DNA from: Lachnospiraceae bacterium
GTDB taxonomy: Bacteria > Bacillota > Clostridia > Lachnospirales > Lachnospiraceae
Length of the DNA stretch: 56,069 nucleotides
Reading direction: 5' to 3'
NCBI GenBank assembly: GCA_021770755.1
Contig: JAETQI010000029.1
Span: 1 to 56,069, forward strand
Made by a program: the position numbers and the translations under genes. Shown here in pieces: positions 1 to 7,217 of this stretch. The notes under the pieces are model-generated. The model saw only the letters and a program-made list of their open reading frames with translations, did no database searches and was not told the origin of the DNA. Numbering within the stretch: the first letter of the stretch is position 1; each line of letters starts with the position of its first letter.

Positions 1-110
1 TTAGGCGGAAGAGTAACAAGATAATGGTTTGCCGGACCGCCTTTAGGCGGAAAAGTAACATCGGCCCAGTAGGGCCAACAGCAAACCACCAGCGGGGCTG
101 GTGGTTCGTG
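1..110. repeat. Hairpin-rich repeat element (MITE/REP-like)
   Basis: Seen directly: the segment TTAGGCGGAARAGTAACA occurs twice, near 1 and near 43. The second copy is part of a small palindrome CCGCC-TTTA-GGCGG. A longer perfect hairpin AACCACCAGC / GCTGGTGGTT has arms 84-93 and 97-106. Such compact palindromes are typical of non-autonomous mobile or REP elements. The left boundary lies outside the window, so the element may be larger. Confidence 0.55.
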
Positions 111-336
111 ACTTTGCATCATGTAGATGTCTTGATAAGTCCAGATGTCCTTCCGCCACTCGTCTAATATTAACGCGAATCTCATTTTCAAGTGTCAGAT
201 CAATATTTATTACTTTACGTTTGACCTCTTGAAGGTCATTATCCATATGCTGCATTTTTGTTTCCATGCCTTGCATTTTTGTTTCTATACCCTGCATTTT
301 TGATAAAATTAAGTCGAGTTTCTGACTGTCTGTCAT
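43..336 (-). CDS. Small coiled-coil protein, C-terminus formed by a repeat
   Basis: A 97-residue protein of unknown function. Residues 10-40 are three heptad-like repeats of the form KMQGxExKMQ, which predict a coiled coil, followed by a charged helix. The start is an ATG preceded by AGGAGGGG at good spacing. The last about 23 residues (from SRTTSPAGG on) are encoded by the hairpin repeat at 43-110 and do not continue the coiled-coil pattern, so the original C-terminus has probably been replaced by insertion of the repeat. Small coiled-coil proteins of this look are common in Lachnospiraceae, with no function I can name. It lies downstream of its own candidate promoter at 443-471. Confidence 0.5.
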   Translation of the reverse strand: MTDSQKLDLILSKMQGIETKMQGMETKMQHMDNDLQEVKRKVINIDLTLENEIRVNIRRVAEGHLDLSRHLHDAKSRTTSPAGGLLLALLGRCYFSA

Positions 337-367
337 CGTACCCCTCCTGACAAAGTGTATCTTTATG

Positions 368-427
368 GGAACTGTTAAGGCATTACTTGTGACAGGAAAT
401 TGTCATGAATAATTTATTAACAGTTCC
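368..427. repeat. Nested inverted repeat in the leader of the coiled-coil gene
   Basis: Seen directly: perfect 11-bp arms GGAACTGTTAA (368-378) and TTAACAGTTCC (417-427) enclose a second inverted repeat TGACA (390-394) / TGTCA (401-405). It lies between the candidate promoter at 443-471 and the start codon at 336, so it would be transcribed in the 5' leader. It could be an RNA regulator, an operator or a trace of a small mobile element. Confidence 0.45.
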
Positions 428-442
428 TTACCGTCTGCTACG

Positions 443-471
443 AATATAATTCTATTACAATCCGAATGCAA
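443..471 (-). promoter_or_regulatory. Candidate sigma-A promoter of the coiled-coil gene
   Basis: On the minus strand, TTGCAT (466-471), 17 bp, TATATT (443-448). It points at the small gene ending at 43. Confidence 0.45.
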
Positions 472-531
472 TGTCATTTACCGCATAGTTGAATCGCAGC
501 GTGTCGATTAAGCTGCCGATAAATATTCTTC

Positions 532-747
532 TCAATACTCCTTCCCGATCGTCTCCACGCCATACTTCGCCTTAAACTCTTCCAGATCCCTGTCATTCCT
601 GACAAACAGAACTTCCTCAAATTTTCCGGTATGAATGTCCTTGAAGCCCACGACACGCTCTCCGTTGCATATGCTGCATTTCATGACCGGTATCTGGTTC
701 TCTTTATCATACGATGCTTTCTGTATCTGCGCCTTTTTCTTAAACAT
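532..747 (-). CDS. Small CxxC protein of unknown function
   Basis: A 71-residue basic protein. It opens with a lysine-rich stretch (MFKKKAQ), then carries a single CxxC pair in CSICNGE near residue 24-30, followed by a mixed alpha/beta tail ending in GKEY. The CxxC pair could be half of a zinc ribbon completed by dimerisation, or a redox pair. I recall similar short clostridial proteins being labelled as aspartate dehydrogenase in databases, but this is far too short for that enzyme, so the name should not be trusted. The start ATG follows GGGGAGAGCAGG. It is separated by 112 bp from the secreted protein gene and probably forms its own unit. Confidence 0.6.
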   Translation of the reverse strand: MFKKKAQIQKASYDKENQIPVMKCSICNGERVVGFKDIHTGKFEEVLFVRNDRDLEEFKAKYGVETIGKEY

Positions 748-859
748 ATGTACCTGCTCTCCCCGAATGTTGGCGGATCCTGCTCCACACAGAACTCTCT
801 GCAGGAAATCTTTCTCTGCAAAACAAACATTATGATTTCCTCTGCACAGCCCCTAAGCC

Positions 860-1633
860 TTACAGCGACAACATTTTTTTCAATATGTTATAGAGATCCG
901 CCCGCGTCTCGGCATTGTTGGTATAATTCCTTGTGATCACCGGCGCGTCCTTCGTCGGTGTGGTAGCGACACCGATGCATTTGAACTGTCCCCACGGCAG
1001 CAGGGACGTATCCTTATAATAGACTTCCCAGATGTCCTTCTTGTTCCACGTGTACATGCCCAAAAGTTTGTTCTCACCTTTGGAGTAATAAAACTTCACA
1101 GGATTTTCCGAGTAATACATCATAACAGGACGCTTTTCGTAATATGTGTAGATCTCTTTTCCTTCCGCGTCGAAGATCTCAGGGATCCCGTCGCCAGTCA
1201 CGTCGACAAGCGCAAACGTGCCGCTGTAACTCTCCATAAACTCAAGCTGCATGCGGTACGCTTCCGCAAAATCCTCCAGGTCCTCGAGCGCCTTCTGCTT
1301 TTCCGTCTTTGCGGGCTGAACCTGCGATACTAGGAACGGTCCTGGTATATAGAATGTCCCATTTAAGTCCACCTGGTAAAATCCATTGTCCGTGATCCCA
1401 AATACCCTCACATTCGTGAACCTTTCGATGTACACCACCACCGGCGAAAATACGTCCGGCGTCGCATACACAGGCGTCCCCGATGTAGTGTACATCTCCA
1501 CCATCTCGATCGGCATCACATTGAATGCGTAAGCTGTGGCAGGCGGATCCAGCAGCACGACCATTGTCAAAACGGCTGCCAGCGCCATGCCAAATCTTAA
1601 TCTGCGCACCATCTTTTCTTTTCGTTTATCCAT
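860..1633 (-). CDS. Secreted protein of unknown function
   Basis: A 257-residue protein when started at the ATG at 1633. An in-frame GTG exists at 1651, but GGAGGG lies between the two and fits the inner start. Residues 1-35 form a signal peptide: a KRKEK-rich basic head, a hydrophobic core and an ATAYA-like cleavage site. The following segment (METYTTSGTPVYA-type beta pattern, about residues 40-95) resembles a bacterial SH3-like domain. The middle has a D-x-T-G-D-G-I-P-E motif (about residues 140-150) resembling the short calcium-binding loops of VCBS or dockerin-type repeats. It lies 81 bp after proA and may be read through from it. Function unknown; location outside the membrane is the firm part. 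Confidence 0.6.
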   Translation of the reverse strand: MDKRKEKMVRRLRFGMALAAVLTMVVLLDPPATAYAFNVMPIEMVEMYTTSGTPVYATPDVFSPVVVYIERFTNVRVFGITDNGFYQVDLNGTFYIPGPFLVSQVQPAKTEKQKALEDLEDFAEAYRMQLEFMESYSGTFALVDVTGDGIPEIFDAEGKEIYTYYEKRPVMMYYSENPVKFYYSKGENKLLGMYTWNKKDIWEVYYKDTSLLPWGQFKCIGVATTPTKDAPVITRNYTNNAETRADLYNILKKMLSL

Positions 1634-1714
1634 TCTCCAATTTCCCTCCACTAATGATCAGCTAAATCTTCCTCTTCACAATGTCCGCCAAAGCAGACGC
1701 GATGCCATATCTGC

Positions 1715-2992
1715 TCACAGATCCTTAAAATGAAACGCCTTCTTCCCGGATACATAATCCGCGACAACATGCCCGCTTCCATAAAGCTTGTACTTGTACG
1801 TCAGAAGCCCTTCAAGTCCTACCGGTCCCCGTGCGTGGATTTTCCCTGTGCTGACGCCCACCTCCGCACCGAAACCGTAGCGGAAACCGTCCGCAAAGCG
1901 CGTCGAACAGTTCTGGTACACGCCGGCAGAATCCACCATTCTCATAAAATGCTCCGCCGCTTCCTTATTTTCCGTGATAATGCAGTCGGTGTGGTGCGAG
2001 CCGTATCTGTTGATATGTAATATGGCCTCGTCAATGTTGTCGACTGTCTTAGCCGAAATGATCAGATCAAGATACTCTGTGGCAAAATCCTCGTCCGTCG
2101 CCAGCTTACTGCCATATCTGTCTGCAATGTCAGCAGTGGCGCGAAGCTCCACATTGTGCGCACGGAACGCCTCATTCAGCCGCGGCATCAGCGCGTCAAC
2201 CGCATCTTTGTGTACCAGCAGCGTTTCTACTGCATTGCACACCGCCGTGTACTGCGTTTTGGCATCAATGATGACAGGTACCGCCTTCTCGATATCAAAG
2301 TCCTTATCTACGTAAATATGACAGATACCGTCCGCATGCCCCATCACGGGAATCCTGGTATTGTTCATAATATACTGCACAAAGGCGTTCGAGCCCCGCG
2401 GTATCAGCAGATCGACCGACTCATGACACGCGAGCAGCTCCGAGATCTCGTCGCGCTGCTCCGCCTGAAAGAGACAGTTCTCCGGCAGGCCGCTCTCTAT
2501 CGCAGCCTGATAGATCAGCGAGAACAAGATCTTATTGGTATGCTTCGTCTCGCTTCCGCCCTTTAAGATCGCACAGTTTCCGCTCTTGATACACAGGCTC
2601 GCGATCTGCACCAGCGCATCCGGCCTCGCCTCGAATATCACGCCGATCACACCGATCGGACAGCTCTCCCGCACAAGGGTAAGCCCTTCGTCAAGCTCCC
2701 GTATGAACTGTGTCTCATACACTTTGTCCGGCAGTTCGATCAGCTCCTCAACCCCTTTGACTGTGCTGGTCAGCTTTTGTTCATCAAATTTCAGGCGCTT
2801 TACGACTGCCTCCGGCACATGATCTTGCTCTGCCTCCGCCATATCCTGCGCATTTGCCCGAAAAATGTCCTCCTGGTTTGCGACCAGCGCTCTGACAATG
2901 TTCGCGAGCGCCTGGTTCCTGATCCCGGCGGACTTTGAAGCCATCTGCATACTGTCAAGCTTCATCGCCGCCGCCTTTTCTCTGATCGTCAT
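1715..2992 (-). CDS. proA: Gamma-glutamyl phosphate reductase
   Basis: A 425-residue cytosolic enzyme that reduces gamma-glutamyl phosphate with NADPH to glutamate semialdehyde, the second step of proline synthesis. It belongs to the aldehyde dehydrogenase superfamily. The nucleotide-binding loop KGGSETKHTNK sits near residues 144-154 and the catalytic cysteine is C252 in TAVCNAVET. The closing segment GFGAEVGVSTGKIHARGPVG is also family-typical, and the length is normal. The ATG is preceded by GGAGGGGGAGGAT. It follows the 5-formyl-THF cyclo-ligase gene by 36 bp, but its usual partner proB lies about 3.3 kb upstream with four other genes between them. Confidence 0.97.
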   Translation of the reverse strand: MTIREKAAAMKLDSMQMASKSAGIRNQALANIVRALVANQEDIFRANAQDMAEAEQDHVPEAVVKRLKFDEQKLTSTVKGVEELIELPDKVYETQFIRELDEGLTLVRESCPIGVIGVIFEARPDALVQIASLCIKSGNCAILKGGSETKHTNKILFSLIYQAAIESGLPENCLFQAEQRDEISELLACHESVDLLIPRGSNAFVQYIMNNTRIPVMGHADGICHIYVDKDFDIEKAVPVIIDAKTQYTAVCNAVETLLVHKDAVDALMPRLNEAFRAHNVELRATADIADRYGSKLATDEDFATEYLDLIISAKTVDNIDEAILHINRYGSHHTDCIITENKEAAEHFMRMVDSAGVYQNCSTRFADGFRYGFGAEVGVSTGKIHARGPVGLEGLLTYKYKLYGSGHVVADYVSGKKAFHFKDL

Positions 2993-3028
2993 ATATCCTC
3001 CCCCTCCATAATTCCAATAAAAAATGCC

Positions 3029-3610
3029 CTATATCCGCAAAAAAGAATAAATGATTTCCTCTGTCACGATCTTATCCATCTTGATATCATGCTCGTCCCT
3101 CGGTATCTCATCAATGATCTGGCAGGAATACGCCAGTGCCATGGTCGAGAGCTGACGCCTGCTGGCAAGGAACCTGTCATAAAAGCCTTTCCCATATCCT
3201 ATGCGGTATCCAGACGTGTCGAACGCCACCCCGGGCAGGATCGCCAGTGTATCCTCCCTGGGCAGGAACTTATAACGCGTGCGGACATCTTCCCTCGGTT
3301 CAAGGATATCCTTATACCCCCTGTCAAGCTGCCTGATGGAGATCACCTGAAAAAAATCCATCGTGTTGGTCAGTTTATCGACCCGCGGAAAATAGATCTT
3401 CTTCCGGTGAAGGAGTGCATCCTCGAAGATCCCGCGCGTCATCACCTCCCGGCAGTAATCCGCGTAGAGCAGAATGTTGTCCGCCTCCCTGTACTCGGGC
3501 GTCTTGATCACCTTCTGGACGATCGACTCACTCTTTGACGTGACCTCCTCATCGGACAGCCCTGTCCGGATCTCCAGTATTCTCTTCCTGATCTCAGCTT
3601 TGGTTTCCAT
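3029..3610 (-). CDS. 5-formyltetrahydrofolate cyclo-ligase
   Basis: A 193-residue enzyme converting 5-formyl-THF to 5,10-methenyl-THF with ATP, which salvages the storage or dead-end folate. The family motif GYGKGFYDRFL lies near residues 140-150, after LPGVAFD and before a short C-terminal helix. N-terminal TKAEIRKRILEIR is also typical. The ATG at 3610 is chosen because homologues begin with this K-x-x-I-R-K pattern and GGGGAG precedes it; the longer in-frame reading overlaps the DUF896 gene in another frame. The DUF896 stop is 4 bp upstream, so the two are translated together. Fhs, elsewhere in the window, works in the same one-carbon pool. Confidence 0.93.
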   Translation of the reverse strand: METKAEIRKRILEIRTGLSDEEVTSKSESIVQKVIKTPEYREADNILLYADYCREVMTRGIFEDALLHRKKIYFPRVDKLTNTMDFFQVISIRQLDRGYKDILEPREDVRTRYKFLPREDTLAILPGVAFDTSGYRIGYGKGFYDRFLASRRQLSTMALAYSCQIIDEIPRDEHDIKMDKIVTEEIIYSFLRI

Positions 3611-3614
3611 TTCC

Positions 3615-3833
3615 TCACTCCCCGGCTCCATACTTTTTGCCAAGTTCTGTAATACTCCCATCGGATTCCTGTATGGATATATTGTCAAGCTGGCTTTTCA
3701 GATTCGCACGTATATTTGCCACATACTCTGCCCGCAGTCTCGCCTGCTCTGCCTTCTCTTCCTCCGTAAGCCCTTCCGCCTGCGATTTGTGGTACAATTC
3801 ATTGATCCGTTTTATCTTTTCCTCTATACTCAT
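3615..3833 (-). CDS. DUF896 (YnzC-type) small protein
   Basis: A 72-residue, highly charged helical protein beginning MSIEEKIKRINELYHK and containing LTEEEKAEQARLRAEY, the signature of the DUF896/YnzC family. In Bacillus subtilis the homologue yneA-adjacent ynzC is a small cytoplasmic helix-hairpin protein tied to the SOS-regulated operon; its mechanism is not settled. An in-frame start four codons earlier is possible, but the MSIEEKI start matches the family. It sits 44 bp after nfo and 4 bp before the cyclo-ligase. Placement beside a DNA-repair gene is suggestive only. Confidence 0.88.
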   Translation of the reverse strand: MSIEEKIKRINELYHKSQAEGLTEEEKAEQARLRAEYVANIRANLKSQLDNISIQESDGSITELGKKYGAGE

Positions 3834-3877
3834 ATTAACTCTCACTCACCACTCTTTGCAATATAAAAATCTGTTTT

Positions 3878-4699
3878 TTACCAGCTTTTGATCATGGCAA
3901 TCTCCCTCGCATACCCCTCATCGTCATTGGGCGTCTCCAGTATGAACGGCTTGTCCGCAAGCAGCGGATGCTTTGTCACCGCCCGGAGCGCGTCCGCACC
4001 GATCGATCCGTCTCCGATCTTCTGATGCCGGTCCTTATGAGAATCGCATATGTTCATGCTGTCGTTGAAATGAACCGCCTTGAGCCTGTCGATCCCTATG
4101 ATATCATCAAATCTCCGGAGCACGCCGTCAAGATCACCGACGATATCATAACCGCCATCCCACACATGGCAGGTGTCAAAGCACACCCCGACCTTGTCCT
4201 TTAATTCGATCAGATCCAGGATCGCTCTCAGCTCCTCAAAATTCCTGCCTACCTCGGAGCCTTTTCCCGCCATCGTTTCCAGCAGGACAGTTGTGCTATG
4301 TTCCGGTTTCAGCGCACAGTTGATCGCGTCCGCGATCATGGGGATCGCCGCCTCTGCCCCCTGTCCTACATGCGAACCGGGATGGAAATTATAGTAATTT
4401 CCCGGAAGATATTCCATGCGTTCCAGATCGTCGGCAAGCGTCTCCCTCGAAAATTTCCTGATATTCTCCTTCTCGGCGCACACGTTCATCGTGTAGGGAG
4501 CATGTGCCACCAGCCTGCCAAAGTGATGTTCTTCCATCAGCCGGCGCAGCTTCACAGCATCCTCCGGATCGATCGCCTTTGCCGCCCCGCCTCTTGGATT
4601 CCTTGTGAAAAAGGCAAATGTATTCGCCCCTAATTTCAGCGCCTCCCTGCCCATATTTTCAAAACCCTTCGAGGATGATAAATGATTTCCTATATACAT
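3878..4699 (-). CDS. nfo: Endonuclease IV (AP endonuclease)
   Basis: A 273-residue metal-dependent enzyme that nicks DNA 5' to abasic sites in base excision repair. Visible family features: the N-terminal GNHLSSSKGFENM opening, HAPYTMN near residue 65, NFHPGSHVG near 105, LLETMAGKGSEVG near 140, the metal-binding CFDTCHVWDGGYD near 175, HFNDS near 215 and HQKIGDGSIG near 225. These supply the His, Glu and Asp ligands of the trinuclear zinc site. Length is normal for the TIM-barrel family. The start ATG follows AGGAGAATCAGGAT. It lies 62 bp after cls. Confidence 0.96.
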   Translation of the reverse strand: MYIGNHLSSSKGFENMGREALKLGANTFAFFTRNPRGGAAKAIDPEDAVKLRRLMEEHHFGRLVAHAPYTMNVCAEKENIRKFSRETLADDLERMEYLPGNYYNFHPGSHVGQGAEAAIPMIADAINCALKPEHSTTVLLETMAGKGSEVGRNFEELRAILDLIELKDKVGVCFDTCHVWDGGYDIVGDLDGVLRRFDDIIGIDRLKAVHFNDSMNICDSHKDRHQKIGDGSIGADALRAVTKHPLLADKPFILETPNDDEGYAREIAMIKSW

Positions 4700-4761
4700 A
4701 TCCTGATTCTCCTGTTCTATAATATTTCAATCAAATGGGAAGAGCCACCTTCCCCTGCGTA

Positions 4762-6315
4762 TCATACGAGCGGCGCAAATATCCGCAGCGTGCCGTTGAC
4801 GATCCTGTGCAGCAGTCCCTTCCGCTCCTCCTGCAGGGTGCGCTCCCTGCTTGCTTTCATCGAAGCCTCAAAGTCCCTCTTAAGATCCGCAAGGATAGAC
4901 GCTTTGTAGAACAATGCGTTGCACTCATAATGCAGATACAGACTCCTGTAGTCAAGATTGACTGTTCCGATCGAACCAACACAGTCATCCGCCAGGCAGG
5001 CTTTCGCGTGTACGAATCCCGGCGTATATTCATAGATCTTTACGCCCGCTTCCAGCAGTTCGCGGTAATAGCTCCTCGACATCCGATATACGATCTTTTT
5101 ATCTGGGATCCCCGGCATGATGATGCGGACATCGACGCCCCTCTGCGCCGCTCTCACGAACGCGTCGCGCAGACCGTCCCCCAGCAGCAGATATGGCGTG
5201 TAAAACCACACATAATCCCTCGCCTGCCCTAACAGATCGATGAAAAGATTGTTGCTCACAGCCTCCGCCCTGCCGGGCGAATCATAATAGGGCAGTACAT
5301 ACCCATCAAAAGCCCTGTCATCCGATATCCGTATCCCTGCATAGTCCTCACCGACCAGCTTCTTTGTGATCTTGTTGAGCGATGAAGCATTCCAGAACTC
5401 TATGAACATGTAGGCATAGCTTCTGATGGCATCTCCGGTGATCCGAAAACCGATATCCTTCCAGTGTCCAAAGGGATGCTCCTCGTTGATGTATTCATCT
5501 GCGAGATTGATGCCGCCGCTGAATGCCACGATACCGTCCACGATCATGATCTTGCGGTGATCCCGGTTGTTCAGTGCGCCGCTCAGCACGATCAGCGGAT
5601 TGAACTTTTCGCACTTTATGCCCTTTTTCAGAAGCGATGCCCTGTTGCGCGCCGAAAAGGTTCCGATGCTGCCGATATCGTCGTACAGTACCCGGATGTC
5701 AACGCCTTCCTGAACCTTCTGTTCCATGACGTCAACCATCGCCGCCCACATGACGCCTTCCTGAATGATAAAATATTCAATAAATACATACCGCTTTGCA
5801 TCTTTCAGGGCGGACAGCATCTGCTCGAACAGCAGCTCCCCGACCGGATAATACTGCGCCGCCTCATTTCTCCAGACCGGAAATCCGGTTATCTTTCGCA
5901 CATAGGCAAATGTCTGTGCGATCCGTCTGTCCTCATACTCGATCTGCTCCTGGATCCGCGGTTCATCCTCCAGTGTTACGGGAATGCTCTCATGTGTCGC
6001 ACGCAGGCGCTGTTCCAGCACATTTCCGGTGCGTCTGTTTCCATAAAACAGATACATCAGCGCTCCCGGCAGCGGCGCTACAAACATCACAAGCAGCCAC
6101 AGCATCTTATAGGCTCCCTCGCCCCTGTTTGATATGAGAAAGAGGACAAACAGTGCGGACAGCACCGACAGGACACTATAGAAAAGTGTCGCAAACGGTG
6201 CAAGCCATCTTGCGATCCCATAGATGATCAATCCCTGTAAAAGCACGACTGGCAGCACCGAGACGATCCTTCCGGTAACGATGCGCCTCACGCTTGTTTT
6301 TTTCTTTTTATGCAT
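4762..6315 (-). CDS. cls: Cardiolipin synthase
   Basis: A 517-residue membrane enzyme that joins two phosphatidylglycerol molecules into cardiolipin, releasing glycerol. It has two N-terminal membrane segments (about residues 15-38 and 42-62) with a third hydrophobic stretch at about 70-90, then two phospholipase D catalytic motifs: H253-x-K255-x4-D260 and H436-x-K438-x4-D443. Length matches the ClsA family. It starts 14 bp after proB with GGGGGAG in front of the ATG and is clearly part of the same run. Nothing in the sequence is degenerate. Confidence 0.95.
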   Translation of the reverse strand: MHKKKKTSVRRIVTGRIVSVLPVVLLQGLIIYGIARWLAPFATLFYSVLSVLSALFVLFLISNRGEGAYKMLWLLVMFVAPLPGALMYLFYGNRRTGNVLEQRLRATHESIPVTLEDEPRIQEQIEYEDRRIAQTFAYVRKITGFPVWRNEAAQYYPVGELLFEQMLSALKDAKRYVFIEYFIIQEGVMWAAMVDVMEQKVQEGVDIRVLYDDIGSIGTFSARNRASLLKKGIKCEKFNPLIVLSGALNNRDHRKIMIVDGIVAFSGGINLADEYINEEHPFGHWKDIGFRITGDAIRSYAYMFIEFWNASSLNKITKKLVGEDYAGIRISDDRAFDGYVLPYYDSPGRAEAVSNNLFIDLLGQARDYVWFYTPYLLLGDGLRDAFVRAAQRGVDVRIIMPGIPDKKIVYRMSRSYYRELLEAGVKIYEYTPGFVHAKACLADDCVGSIGTVNLDYRSLYLHYECNALFYKASILADLKRDFEASMKASRERTLQEERKGLLHRIVNGTLRIFAPLV

Positions 6316-6329
6316 GTGCTCCCCCTGTG

Positions 6330-7187
6330 TTAAATCCGATGCAGGTTGTCGATAAAGTCTGTAAAGTTAAAATGCTCATCCCTGTTTGCCTTAAAGATCG
6401 TACCGTAATCCCTGCCTTCCATGATGCGGTGAATGACACGCACATCCCTGCCGTTTGCTATGACCATGTCCGCGCCGGAGCATGTCGCGATCTTTGCCGC
6501 CGTAAGCTTTGTCTCCATGCCGCCGGTACCAACACTGCTCCCTGTCGATGCCTTCCCCATGCTGAGCAGCTCGTCCGTGATCCGGTCCACCACTGCGATA
6601 TACTTTGCATCGGGATTTTGTCTGGGGTCATCCGTATACAGTCCGTCGATATCCGAGAGCAGGATCAGCAGATCCGCGCCCACCAGCGCCGTGACGATCG
6701 CAGAGAGCGTATCGTTGTCCCCGATGACATCCTCCACCTCAAATGTCGAGATCGTATCATTTTCATTCACGACAGGGATCACTTCCATGGCAAGCAATTC
6801 ATTAAATGTATTCTGTGCATTCCTTCTATTTAAGTCTGCCTCGATCGTATTTTTGGTCAATAAGATCTGCGCAGCCTGATGATTGTACTCCGAGAAGATC
6901 CTCTGATATGTAGTCATGAGCCGTGCCTGTCCGATCGCCGCACACGCCTGTTTTTGTGCGATCGTGAAAGGCGGCTTGATGTGGAGCGCTTTCCTGCCGC
7001 ATCCGATCGCGCCTGACGTCACCAGGATCACGTCCTTGCCCTGGTTCCTGATATTGCACAGCTCCCTCACCAGGATGTCCATCTTGGTATAGTCGAGATC
7101 CCCTGTCTCTGGATGCTGCAGCGAGGAGGAACCGATCTTGACTACGATCCGTTTCTTATCTTTTAATTTCGCACGTAACTCTTCCAA
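6330..7187 (-). CDS. proB: Glutamate 5-kinase without PUA domain
   Basis: A 285-residue amino acid kinase that phosphorylates glutamate to gamma-glutamyl phosphate, the first and feedback-regulated step of proline synthesis. Motifs: VVKIGSSSLQ at the N-terminus, VTSGAIGCG near residue 57, VNENDTIS near 140, DNDTLSAIV near 158, and SDIDGLYT and GTGGMETKL further on. Escherichia coli ProB (367 residues) carries an extra C-terminal PUA domain that is absent here, as in some other Firmicutes. The start is TTG, chosen for GGAGG at good spacing and the family-like N-terminus. It begins 30 bp after the FAD protein gene. Confidence 0.95.
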   Translation of the reverse strand: MEELRAKLKDKKRIVVKIGSSSLQHPETGDLDYTKMDILVRELCNIRNQGKDVILVTSGAIGCGRKALHIKPPFTIAQKQACAAIGQARLMTTYQRIFSEYNHQAAQILLTKNTIEADLNRRNAQNTFNELLAMEVIPVVNENDTISTFEVEDVIGDNDTLSAIVTALVGADLLILLSDIDGLYTDDPRQNPDAKYIAVVDRITDELLSMGKASTGSSVGTGGMETKLTAAKIATCSGADMVIANGRDVRVIHRIMEGRDYGTIFKANRDEHFNFTDFIDNLHRI

Positions 7188-7217
7188 TGTCTTTTGCCTC
7201 CGTATTCATTATCCTCT

